Source: Pseudomonadota bacterium (lineage in GTDB: Bacteria > Pseudomonadota > Gammaproteobacteria > Steroidobacterales > JBCBZW01). From it: a stretch of 33,925 bases of DNA. The stretch is from NCBI GenBank assembly GCA_039815145.1, contig JBCBZW010000048.1, positions 1 through 33,925 on the forward strand. Direction: 5' to 3'. This document shows positions 8,677 to 17,867 of the stretch, in pieces. Each line of letters opens with the position of its first letter. The stretch's first letter is position 1. The translations under genes were made by a program, and so were the position numbers. The notes beneath the pieces were generated by a model. The model worked only from the letters and a program-made list of their open reading frames with translations. It did not search any database and was not told the DNA's origin.

Positions 8677-9188
8677 TTCTCTGGCAACGCCGGGTCTGGC
8701 ACGTCGTAGAACTCGATGAGCTGCTGGTCTGGCGCCAAGCGCACGGCGCCGACGTTCGTGCGCCGACCGTCCTCGATAATCCGCCGACCCATCTGCAGTC
8801 GGCCCTGACCCATACGTCGCTCGGCCGCCTCGATCGACTGATGCAGCTCGGTGTTGTAGGGCAGCTCGTAGGCGCGCGGGTGCACCGCAGGACCATCGTC
8901 GGTGACGGTCACCACCCACAGGTCGATACCTCCCTGCGTGTTGGTCTTCTCGTCAGGCTCGCGCACCCAGGAGCTTAGGAGCAGAAACTGCTCGGGCAGC
9001 ACCTGCGGGGCCGGCCAACCGCTCACCTGGCGCCAGCCGTGGTAGCTCGCGACGCAGAAGACGAAGAGCAGTGCCGACACGGCGACCTTCATCCACATGG
9101 CCTGTTGGCCACGGACCCAGATGCTGATCAGGATGGCGAGGGTGACCGCGTAGGCGAGCGCCAGGGTGACGGTGAGGCCGCTCATCAT
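8673..9188 (-). CDS. Uncharacterised membrane protein in an ExbB/ExbD-type operon
   Basis: About 171 residues with two predicted membrane segments (roughly residues 5-24 and 33-50), followed by a soluble domain with LLLSSWVREPDEKT, IDLWVVTVTDDGP and ELPYNTELHQSIEAAERRM. Two tandem ATG codons (9188 and 9185) overlap the TGA of the preceding gene. I recognise no family. Its fixed place between an ExbD-like subunit and a lipoprotein suggests a structural or coupling role in the same envelope assembly. Confidence 0.75.
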   Translation of the reverse strand: MMSGLTVTLALAYAVTLAILISIWVRGQQAMWMKVAVSALLFVFCVASYHGWRQVSGWPAPQVLPEQFLLLSSWVREPDEKTNTQGGIDLWVVTVTDDGPAVHPRAYELPYNTELHQSIEAAERRMGQGRLQMGRRIIEDGRRTNVGAVRLAPDQQLIEFYDVPDPALPEK

Positions 9189-9793
9189 AGGGTGTCCACG
9201 GAGACCAGCGCCTTCGCCAGGGTGTTGATGTTGCTCACCTCGCCCTCACTATCGAGGGTGAAGCGCACGGCGGTGCGTTCCTCCCCCTTGTCCCTCAGCG
9301 TGACCTCCTCGTAGTAGAGGATCTCCAGCACGGGATTGACCCGTGCCACCCTTACGTTCACATCCACAGGGTTACCAGTCTCCGAATCGTAGTAGTGCAG
9401 GTTGACCACGTACTCGCCTTGCGTCCACCCGCGCAGGGTCACCACCTCTTGGTTAAGAGGGTTGATCACTTCACGACCGTCCACGAGCATCTGGTCATTG
9501 CTGATACCGCGGTCGTCGCGGTCGAGGTGCATGAAACCTGCGGAGGGGTTGTTGAACCAGATGACGTTGCCAGTCGGATCCTCGACCCACATGTCCACGT
9601 CGTCCGGGAGGTTGTCGCCCCAGGTCGCCGAGATCAGGTACTCCGCCTTGATGTCGATGCGGCCTTGCTCGGTGGGTGGGTGCAGAAAGATCAGCGCCAC
9701 GATGAACAGAAAGGTGAACGCCAGGAGGGCGTTGAACAGGAGATCCGTGAAGGGATCCTGCTCAGCCGGCAGAGGACGCAGGCGCTGACGCAC
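9185..9793 (-). CDS. ExbD/MotB-type subunit with a beta-sandwich (DUF2135-like) periplasmic domain
   Basis: This 202-residue protein begins at a GTG inside the end of the channel gene. A short cytoplasmic tail with DPFTD is followed by one membrane helix (about 18-37). Asp17 sits at the position of the proton-relaying Asp of ExbD and MotB. The periplasmic part (about 45-185) lacks the OmpA-like peptidoglycan domain of MotB and is longer than the ExbD domain. Its VDMWVEDPTGNVIWF plus LDRDDRG pattern recalls DUF2135/YfaP-type beta domains. This suggests an ion-driven motor that acts on an unusual periplasmic target. The DUF2135 match is by eye only. Confidence 0.75.
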   Translation of the reverse strand: MRQRLRPLPAEQDPFTDLLFNALLAFTFLFIVALIFLHPPTEQGRIDIKAEYLISATWGDNLPDDVDMWVEDPTGNVIWFNNPSAGFMHLDRDDRGISNDQMLVDGREVINPLNQEVVTLRGWTQGEYVVNLHYYDSETGNPVDVNVRVARVNPVLEILYYEEVTLRDKGEERTAVRFTLDSEGEVSNINTLAKALVSVDTL

Positions 9794-10508
9794 GAGCGGC
9801 GAACCCCTCTTTCAAATCGCGCTCGGCGAAGAACACGGTGTCCGCCACCAGGCGCCGGGCGCCGAAATCGAGCCACAGGTACTGCACGCTCAGGACAGCG
9901 CTCACCACGAGCCCCACAAGCGTGGTATTCAAGGCGACCCCCATGCCCTGGGTCATCTCCGAGAGCAGCGACTGCACGGTGGAGAATTCGATGGAGTCGA
10001 TCACGACCGCACTGCGAAGCATCAGGATGAAGCCGATCACCGTGCCAAGTAGTCCGAGGCGGATGCTGAGGTTGGTGAGGAACCAGCCGAACTCGTAGGG
10101 CGCATGCACGCGGTCGTTGAAGACGTCCGTGAGGTTCTGCGAAGACTCATCAGCGCCGCGCCCGGCGGCGGTGGCGACCGCGCCCAGGTAGGCGTGCACC
10201 AAGGAGGTCGACGCCGCGCGCGGAGTGCCCAAGGCGAGTAGGGGCGCGAGGTCGCCGTCGCGTTCGTAGCGTCGCGCCAAGGCATCGATGGCGTCGAGTT
10301 CTCGTGAGAGGGTGAGGGCGCGCCACGCGCCGTGCAGCAGTCCACCCAGCAACAGGAGCAGAATAAGGATGCTCAGGCGCGTGATATCCCCCTGCACCAA
10401 ACGGCCCAGGAGGCCCAGTTCGGCGGCCAGGTAGGTGCCGAAGGCGACGAGGGCGGCGAAGACCAACCACTGGGTGAAGAGAAGGCCCTGGGGCCAACGG
10501 GCGGACAT
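9762..10508 (-). CDS. MotA/TolQ/ExbB-family proton channel subunit
   Basis: This 248-residue inner-membrane protein has four membrane segments (about residues 10-30, 44-64, 150-170, 190-212). The two diagnostic stretches of the family are present: RLGLLGTVIGFILM on TM3 and GVALNTTLVGLVVS on TM4. Members form pentamers around a dimer of the single-span partner, encoded immediately downstream with a 32-bp overlap. The family includes TolQ, ExbB, MotA and the ZorA anti-phage channel. There is no tolR, tonB, ompA-like or nuclease gene nearby, so it fits none of those systems as found here. The ATG at 10508 opens the operon. Confidence 0.88.
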   Translation of the reverse strand: MSARWPQGLLFTQWLVFAALVAFGTYLAAELGLLGRLVQGDITRLSILILLLLLGGLLHGAWRALTLSRELDAIDALARRYERDGDLAPLLALGTPRAASTSLVHAYLGAVATAAGRGADESSQNLTDVFNDRVHAPYEFGWFLTNLSIRLGLLGTVIGFILMLRSAVVIDSIEFSTVQSLLSEMTQGMGVALNTTLVGLVVSAVLSVQYLWLDFGARRLVADTVFFAERDLKEGFAARASAPASSAG

Positions 10509-10610
10509 CGATCGTTAGTCTATGAGGGTGCGTTCACGAGGCATGCAGTCGAGACTATCAGTGGAGACTCGAGCGGGTAAACTCGTGGCATGGGGTGCGC
10601 TTTCGAGGCT

Positions 10611-10620
10611 TGCGGATAAT
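10611..10620 (+). promoter_or_regulatory. Candidate -10 region for the DUF302-like lipoprotein gene
   Basis: GATAAT at 10615-10620 is preceded by a TG at 10611-10612 in the 152-bp divergent spacer. No good -35 box stands 16-18 bp upstream. It would give a leader of about 35 nt before the start at 10661. Confidence 0.3.
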
Positions 10621-10660
10621 CCGCGGCCGAGTCGACATGTCGCCCGAAGGGGGAATCGCG

Positions 10661-11188
10661 ATGCGCTTGCTTGGATGGTTTGCCGTGATGGTGCTGGCGG
10701 GGTGTTCGGGTGCCACGCTGGCGGAGCAGCACGCTGCGGATCCGATCTACCAGCGTTCCGTGATGGCCGACCAGGCCACCGCGTACGACGCGGTGTACCA
10801 CTCGCTCGAGGAGAGCCGCTTTTGGGTCATTGCCGAACCGAACATCGGTAAATCCCTGGCGAGAAACGCCGAGCGCTGGGGAGAGAACTTCAACCGCAAC
10901 GGTTACGAGGCCGTTCGCAGTCTTGTGTTCTGCAGTCCCTGGTACGCGAACGAGCTCAGCAATCTCGATCCACGGGCCCTCGCGATGTGCCCCTTCAGCG
11001 CCACGATGCTGTATCGAGACGGCGAAGCGACCGTGCTGTTCGAGCGGCCTACGACGGTGGTGAATGAGGGACCGGCCAAGGAGTTGGTGGCGCGCCTCGA
11101 AGCGGCGGTCGTGGAGGCGCTGGATCGGGCGATCGCTGAGTTGGCGGATGACGGCGCGCAGGGCGGGGCCGAGTCGGCGGACGACTAG
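10661..11188 (+). CDS. DUF302-like lipoprotein
   Basis: The 175-residue product begins MRLLGWFAVMVLAGC, a short signal with lipobox LAGC (Cys15). The ATG at 10661 is preferred because of the upstream AAGGGGGAA; an in-frame ATG at 10637 is possible. The body (YDAVYHSLEESRFWVIAEPNIGKS, LVFCSPWYANELSNLDP, FSATMLYRDGEATVLF) matches the general pattern of the DUF302/TT1751-like fold: a nucleotide-like pocket protein of unknown function in which a variable domain reads 'A...L...GF.V......G..L' then 'F..P......L...P...CPF...VY'. It diverges from the proton-channel operon. Confidence 0.8.
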   Translation: MRLLGWFAVMVLAGCSGATLAEQHAADPIYQRSVMADQATAYDAVYHSLEESRFWVIAEPNIGKSLARNAERWGENFNRNGYEAVRSLVFCSPWYANELSNLDPRALAMCPFSATMLYRDGEATVLFERPTTVVNEGPAKELVARLEAAVVEALDRAIAELADDGAQGGAESADD

Positions 11189-11470
11189 GGCATCGATTAG
11201 GTTCGATCGTGCCCGGGTGCGCTGAGCATCCTCGCATAGCTCAGGCGGATAGCGTGTTGCCGTCGCCTTGCGTCGGATGTCTGGCGCGCTTACGGGAGGC
11301 TGCGACGCCGATCGGTACCGGGTTGCCGCATTGGGTGCTGGTCGCCCGAATTCGAGCGTCCTGTGCCTGTGGTGGGGCCGGCTCGCGCGGCGAGAGCACG
11401 TTCGATCGCCGGACGCGATTCTCGTGCGTGCCAAGGGGGGGGACAGGGGTGCCGAAGGCGGGGGAGAGGA
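11189..11470. other. Intergenic stretch with no supported gene
   Basis: About 280 bp lies between the lipoprotein stop and the 3' end of tRNA-Val. Open frames here are short, lack ribosome binding sites and have no recognisable product. No clear hairpin with a T-run is visible. It may hold 3' processing sequence for the tRNA. Confidence 0.5.
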
Positions 11471-11545
11471 TGGTAGGCGCGGCTGGGATCGAACCAGCGA
11501 CCACCACCATGTCAAGGTGGTGCTCTACCGCTGAGCTACGCGCCT
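11471..11545 (-). tRNA. tRNA-Val (anticodon GAC)
   Basis: Read on the minus strand the gene folds fully. The acceptor AGGCGCG pairs with CGCGCCT, the D stem GCTC with GAGC, the anticodon stem CCACC with GGTGG around TTGACAT (anticodon GAC), and the T stem GCTGG with CCAGC around TTCGATC. The discriminator A and an encoded CCA follow. The D-loop (AGCGGTA) is short. The anticodon arm is identical in pattern to gammaproteobacterial tRNA-Val(GAC). Confidence 0.96.
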
Positions 11546-11560
11546 TCCGAAGAGCCGCAA

Positions 11561-11589
11561 AGTGTATCCACATGGACCCGAGCAGGCAA
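11561..11589 (-). promoter_or_regulatory. Promoter of tRNA-Val
   Basis: On the minus strand TTGCCT (-35, 11584-11589) and TACACT (-10, 11561-11566) are separated by 17 bp. The expected start point is a few bases before the mature 5' end at 11545, followed by a TTGCGGC discriminator-like GC stretch. Spacing and position make this convincing. Confidence 0.6.
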
Positions 11590-11645
11590 GCCACTGACCT
11601 CGGGCCTCTGCACTGGATCACGCTTGGGGTTGGAAGGTCCCGTCC

Positions 11646-11870
11646 GTGCGCGTGAGTCTGCACGGAGGCCCCTTCGACGGGCGCACCTTCGAGCGCCGGG
11701 ACTGCCGCGTCGGGCTTCTGCTTCTGGTCACTGGCGTGTCGGCCCGAGGGTTAGACCACCAGCTCTACCGCGTGCGTGCCCAGTCCGGCGACCGTTTCGC
11801 TGCGAGCGTCGAGCCGGACGGGGACGGCGACGGCGAGTGCCACCGCGTCCTGCTGCCGGGCACGGTCTGA
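11646..11870 (+). CDS. Small hypothetical protein
   Basis: A 74-codon frame from GTG 11646 has GGAAGG about 8 bp upstream. The product starts MRVSLHGGPFDGRTF, a GGP-x-DG opening that recurs in small bacterial and phage-related hypothetical proteins, followed by a strand-rich body (HQLYRVRAQSGDRFAASVEP). It ends 9 bp before the convergent HELVH gene. There is no functional clue, and it could still be a spurious frame. Confidence 0.5.
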   Translation: MRVSLHGGPFDGRTFERRDCRVGLLLLVTGVSARGLDHQLYRVRAQSGDRFAASVEPDGDGDGECHRVLLPGTV

Positions 11871-11878
11871 GCCCAGGC

Positions 11879-12286
11879 TCACTCGTATTTGCAGGTGACC
11901 TCATCGACGGTCCAGAAGCGCGCCACGCTGGCGCTAAGGCGCAGCAGGTACTCGTTCTGCACGGCCAAGGCCTCGCGCTCGCGTGCGCTGGCGTCGGTGC
12001 AGGAGTGGGAGTCGTAGCGGCCGCTGTGGTGCTGCAGGTAGTGCACGAGCTCGTGCACGTAAAGGGAGCTCACCTCCGGCCCCTGCTGGTCTCGGAACCG
12101 CTCGTCGATGTAGATGACGTCCTCGTCGTTGTACCAACCCACGGCGCGGCATTCCCGCCCGTTGCACACGTGCTCGACGAAGAACTCGTGGCTGCGCCAG
12201 ACGATCTCCGGGGGCGCCTCGGGGGCGGGGTAGCCGGAGAGGGTGGACGCCCAGCTCATGAGTGTTGCCAACAGTTCCTTTTCCAA
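11879..12286 (-). CDS. Putative small zinc-metalloprotease-like protein (HELVH motif)
   Basis: The product of about 135 residues contains HELVH, a HExxH zincin motif, in YVHELVHYLQHHSG. The preceding strand is GWYNDEDVIYIDERF and four cysteines are spread through the chain. It resembles the small DUF6647-type proteins of proteobacteria. I favour the TTG at 12286 because GAGGAG lies 7 bp upstream; an ATG at 12370 would add an unconvincing low-complexity extension. No signal peptide is evident from this start. Whether it is an active peptidase is unknown: a third zinc ligand downstream (Asp or Glu in ASAREREALAVQNEY) is only plausible. Confidence 0.7.
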   Translation of the reverse strand: MEKELLATLMSWASTLSGYPAPEAPPEIVWRSHEFFVEHVCNGRECRAVGWYNDEDVIYIDERFRDQQGPEVSSLYVHELVHYLQHHSGRYDSHSCTDASAREREALAVQNEYLLRLSASVARFWTVDEVTCKYE

Positions 12287-12632
12287 GCCGCTCTCCTCGA
12301 CTGATCCGAGTGAGCCCGCCCGGATCTCAGATGACCCGTGCTTGGGCGCCGGGCGCTGGGGAGATCCCAACGCGCCTCAAGAACACAGTTCGTTCCAACG
12401 ACCGCTTTGGAGTTTCATCGGATCGAGAGGGTTCACTGAGTTCTTCGCGGCGTTGGCCGAGTGGGCGCCATGATGATGCCTGTGGCAGCGTCGACGAGCC
12501 GGGTCGCTGCAGCCGATTTCCGAGCACCCAATCGCCGCGAGTGGTGGGGATCGTCGCCCAACGGTCAGGCGGATGAAAGTATACTGCCCCGATCGTCGCT
12601 AATAAGCCCGTACAGCAAAGGAGGGCGACCCC
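12287..12632. other. Non-coding stretch of about 350 bp
   Basis: No frame here has a credible product or ribosome binding site. The base composition looks less GC-rich than the neighbouring operons. The only signal is a possible -10 box near 12580, listed separately. It could contain an untranslated leader or a degraded gene. Confidence 0.45.
12580..12585 (+). promoter_or_regulatory. Candidate -10 box (TATACT) for the small low-complexity protein gene
   Basis: TATACT matches 5 of 6 consensus bases and lies 47 bp before the ATG at 12633. No recognisable -35 box is present at 16-18 bp, so an activator or an alternative sigma factor may be involved. Confidence 0.35.
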
Positions 12633-13130
12633 ATGCTGCACCGTTTGATAGCGGCGTTATTGCGGCTACTGCGTGCAGTGGTCGGAGGCGGCAACAAGGA
12701 GGCCGGCCAGATGAAAGACCGTTGTGCTGGCGGCGGATCCGACGGCGATGGGAAGCCCCCTGGCGACACCGGGGACGATGACAACTACCCACCGCCGCCG
12801 ACCCATGATGACGGCAAGGGCCCGAAGGAAGACATCACCTATCGGGATCAGGTCGTCGAAGTGAACATAAAGTCTGATTTCGAAGGAGAGATCACAATGA
12901 ACGAAGCCACCAAGAAGGCAGTGGATGACCTCAAGGCGGCCTGCGATGCGTTCCTGGGGGATCCGTCAAAGTCCGAAGCGCTGAAGTCGGCAATGGCGGC
13001 GGTCAGCAAGACCGAGGAGGTGGGCGGCAGCACCAGCGGCGGCGATGCGCCCGGGACCAACAGCCCTGGCGGTGGGGGTGGTCTGCCTCCCTTCGTTACC
13101 GTGAATGTGAACGTGACGAAACCGGACTAA
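12633..13130 (+). CDS. Small low-complexity protein with cationic amphipathic N-terminus; possible internal start
   Basis: The 165-codon frame starts 8 bp after a near-perfect AAAGGAGG (12617-12624). Residues 1-17 (MLHRLIAALLRLLRAVV) form a cationic amphipathic or hydrophobic helix. Then come a Gly/Asp/Pro-rich linker (about 18-65), a helical segment (TKKAVDDLKAACDAFL, AMAAVSKTEE), a Gly/Ser-rich linker, and the terminal strand PFVTVNVNVTKPD. An in-frame ATG at 12898 sits behind a second strong site (AAGGAGAG) and would make a 77-residue form holding only the helical and C-terminal parts. I recognise no family. It is followed by back-to-back hairpins and converges on the kinase gene. Confidence 0.65.
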   Translation: MLHRLIAALLRLLRAVVGGGNKEAGQMKDRCAGGGSDGDGKPPGDTGDDDNYPPPPTHDDGKGPKEDITYRDQVVEVNIKSDFEGEITMNEATKKAVDDLKAACDAFLGDPSKSEALKSAMAAVSKTEEVGGSTSGGDAPGTNSPGGGGGLPPFVTVNVNVTKPD

Positions 13131-13173
13131 GCGCACTTCGGTGCGCTGAGGGCGTCGCGGCAGGCGCCCTCAG
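13130..13173. terminator. Tandem hairpins between convergent genes
   Basis: Hairpin 1 is AGCGCAC-TTCG-GTGCGCT (13130-13147) with a UUCG tetraloop, starting on the last base of the stop codon. Hairpin 2 pairs CTGAGGGCG (13146-13154) with CGCCCTCAG (13165-13173). They share two bases and so compete. Neither is followed by a T-run, but the position between convergent stops suits a bidirectional terminator. Confidence 0.65.
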
Positions 13174-13182
13174 CTACTCGAA

Positions 13183-15870
<2,688 letters not shown>

Positions 15871-15962
15871 GGTCCTCGGGTCCCGCGGCGGCGCGCGCAG
15901 CCGTCCTCCTGGAGATGATACACAGATGCGTCGGCGGCCCGACGCCCATGCTGCGCCTGCGA

Positions 15963-15971
15963 TGCTACTAT
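15963..15971 (+). promoter_or_regulatory. Candidate extended -10 promoter for the glucosylglycerate operon
   Basis: TGC directly precedes TACTAT (15966-15971), an extended -10 arrangement. No convincing -35 box is visible. The expected start point is near 15978, about 65 nt before the TTG start of the kinase gene and 15 nt before a 17-codon upstream frame at 15993. Confidence 0.35.
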
Positions 15972-16042
15972 CCTTCGCCTGGGGGTCGAAACGTGGAGCA
16001 GGCCGTGGTCAACGCCATCGCACGAGTGCAAGAGGGGGCTTC

Positions 16043-17014
16043 TTGAGGGACGCGGCACAGGCCATCCGTGAGGCCGTGGAAAGCCCCGCCATCGCGCGGG
16101 TCATCGAAGAGGAGAAGCTGCCGGAGAGCTACCGCGGCGCCCTGCGCGAGCACATCGCACCTGTCGCCACAGCAATCCTCCGCGCCCTCGACGCGGCATC
16201 GCGACCTCTGCTGATCGGCATCAACGGCTGCCAGGGCAGCGGCAAGTCGACCCTGGCGCGGTTCCTGGCCGTGTTGCTGGAGCAGGCCGGCGGGCTGCGC
16301 TGCCCGGAGGTCTCGATCGACGATCTCTACCTTCCCCGAGCTGATCGAATCGCCCTCGGCCAGCAGGTGCATCCGCTGCTCGCCACGCGCGGGGTGCCCG
16401 GCACGCACGATCTCCCGCTCGGTCGCACCGTGCTTGAACGCTTGCTGTCGCCCTCGCGGGCTGAGGACGTGGCGATTCCGCGGTTTCTGAAGTCCATCGA
16501 CGATCGGGCGCCCGCCGATCAGTGGTCGCGCTGGCAGGGAGCGACCGACGCGGTGCTGTTCGAAGGCTGGTGCGTGGCCTGTACGCCGCAGGAGGCGTCG
16601 GCCCTCGACGAGCCGATCAACGCCCTCGAGGCGGAGGAGGACCGGGACGGTGAATGGCGCCGTTATGTGAATCGCAGCCTTCGCGAGGACTACCCAGCGC
16701 TATTCGGCCCCATCGACTTTCTCGTCTTCCTGCGCGCGCCGTCCTTCGAGTGCGTGCACCAATGGCGGCGCAAGCAGGAGGAGAAGTTGACCCAACGCTT
16801 GCGCGATGAGAACGCGCCGCCCGAGGCGTTCTCCCGGGTGATGAGCAACGCCGAGCTCACCCGCTTCATCCAGCACTACGAGCGGCTCACCCGGCACATG
16901 CTCAGCGATCTCGGCGAGCGCGCCCAGGCCATCATCGATCTGGCCGAGGACCACCGCTTGGTGGGTCATCAGCTACGGGGCAACCCGGGGAGCTCGGGAG
17001 CGACGCATGCCTGA
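16043..17014 (+). CDS. D-glycerate 3-kinase (GLYK-type P-loop kinase)
   Basis: The family phosphorylates D-glycerate with ATP to 3-phosphoglycerate. The 323-residue product has Walker A GCQGSGKS (62-69), then SIDDLYLPRADR and HPLLATRGVPGTHDLPLG, which are characteristic of plant-type GLYK and its bacterial relatives, and FEGWCVA with DFLVFLRAPSFECVHQWRRKQE later. The TTG at 16043 follows AGAGGGGGC and is favoured; an in-frame ATG at 15962 would add a poorly conserved leader. A 17-codon frame (GTG 15993 to TGA 16046) overlaps this start. The gene overlaps the next by 8 bp. With the downstream phosphorylase it would recycle glycerate to central metabolism. Confidence 0.87.
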   Translation: MRDAAQAIREAVESPAIARVIEEEKLPESYRGALREHIAPVATAILRALDAASRPLLIGINGCQGSGKSTLARFLAVLLEQAGGLRCPEVSIDDLYLPRADRIALGQQVHPLLATRGVPGTHDLPLGRTVLERLLSPSRAEDVAIPRFLKSIDDRAPADQWSRWQGATDAVLFEGWCVACTPQEASALDEPINALEAEEDRDGEWRRYVNRSLREDYPALFGPIDFLVFLRAPSFECVHQWRRKQEEKLTQRLRDENAPPEAFSRVMSNAELTRFIQHYERLTRHMLSDLGERAQAIIDLAEDHRLVGHQLRGNPGSSGATHA

Positions 17015-17861
17015 GCCGCTGGTGGTCTACACGGACCTCGACGGCACCCTGCTCGACCATTTCACCTATGACTGGTCGCCGGCGGCACCGGTGTTGGATC
17101 GCCTGGCGCGCCTCGGCGTCCCCGTGGTGATGGTCACCAGCAAAGCGCGAGGTGAGGTGTCTGAGCTCGCACAAGCGCTCGACAACCCCCATCCCTACAT
17201 CGTCGAGAACGGCGCCATCTCGGTGATTCCCGCGGGCTACTTCGGCGAGGCGGGCATCCACCCTCGCGGGCCGCGCGAGCCCGTGGACGTGCAGTATCAC
17301 GGCCCGACCCGCGCGCAACTCACGGACCAGATCCTGCAGTTGCGCGAGCGTCTCGGCATCAAGTTCGAGACCTTCGGGGAGCTCGGCTACGGCGGCATCG
17401 CCGAGCACACGGGCTTGTCTTTGCAGGCGGCGGCCAAGGCCGATGATCGCGAGGCATCCGAGCCTTTGCTCTGGCTCGAGGAGGATCCTATCGAGCTAGT
17501 GCGTTTTCGCCAGGCCTTGCGTGAGCGCGACCTCAATTGCGTACGTGGCGGACGCTTCGTGCACGTGCTCGGCCCCGTGGACAAGGCCCGCTCCGTGGCC
17601 ATGATGCACGGCCAGTACGAGCGTCGCCTGGCCCGGGCGCCGCGGCGGGTGGTGCTGGGCGACGGGCCCAACGACCTTGCCATGTTGGGGCAGGCGGATG
17701 TGGCCGTGGTGATCCCCGGGCATCATGATCAGGACATGACGCTGCCGGAGGGCGCCCGCGCCGAGGTGCTGCGACCGTCGCACGCCGGGCCCAAGGGGTG
17801 GGCGGAGGCGATGGAAGACGTGCTAGAACGTTACGGATACGACGAGACTTCAGGGGAGTAG
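17007..17861 (+). CDS. Glucosyl-/mannosyl-3-phosphoglycerate phosphatase (HAD superfamily)
   Basis: This 284-residue HAD-IIB phosphatase of the mannosyl-3-phosphoglycerate phosphatase/YedP type has motif I DLDGTLL (nucleophile Asp10, acid/base Asp12), motif II VMVTSKARGEV and motif IV GDGPNDLAML. The cap segment contains YIVENGAI, typical of the family. It removes phosphate from glucosyl-3-phosphoglycerate to give glucosylglycerate. The glucosyl (not mannosyl) assignment rests on the synthase encoded 6 bp downstream. No gene for mannosyl-3-phosphoglycerate synthase is seen. Confidence 0.88.
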   Translation: MPEPLVVYTDLDGTLLDHFTYDWSPAAPVLDRLARLGVPVVMVTSKARGEVSELAQALDNPHPYIVENGAISVIPAGYFGEAGIHPRGPREPVDVQYHGPTRAQLTDQILQLRERLGIKFETFGELGYGGIAEHTGLSLQAAAKADDREASEPLLWLEEDPIELVRFRQALRERDLNCVRGGRFVHVLGPVDKARSVAMMHGQYERRLARAPRRVVLGDGPNDLAMLGQADVAVVIPGHHDQDMTLPEGARAEVLRPSHAGPKGWAEAMEDVLERYGYDETSGE

Positions 17862-17867
17862 AGGGAC

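Noticed and set aside
9762-10508. Zorya-type anti-phage system based on the MotA-like channel
   Set aside because: The partner lacks an OmpA-like peptidoglycan domain and no helicase or nuclease gene (ZorC/D/E) is nearby.
9762-10508. tol-pal or tonB operon
   Set aside because: No tolR, tolA, tolB, pal, ybgC or tonB-like product is encoded next to it.
17007-17861. Mannosylglycerate pathway
   Set aside because: The phosphatase family acts on mannosyl- and glucosyl-phosphoglycerate alike, but the adjacent transferase is of the GpgS type and no mannosyl synthase is present.
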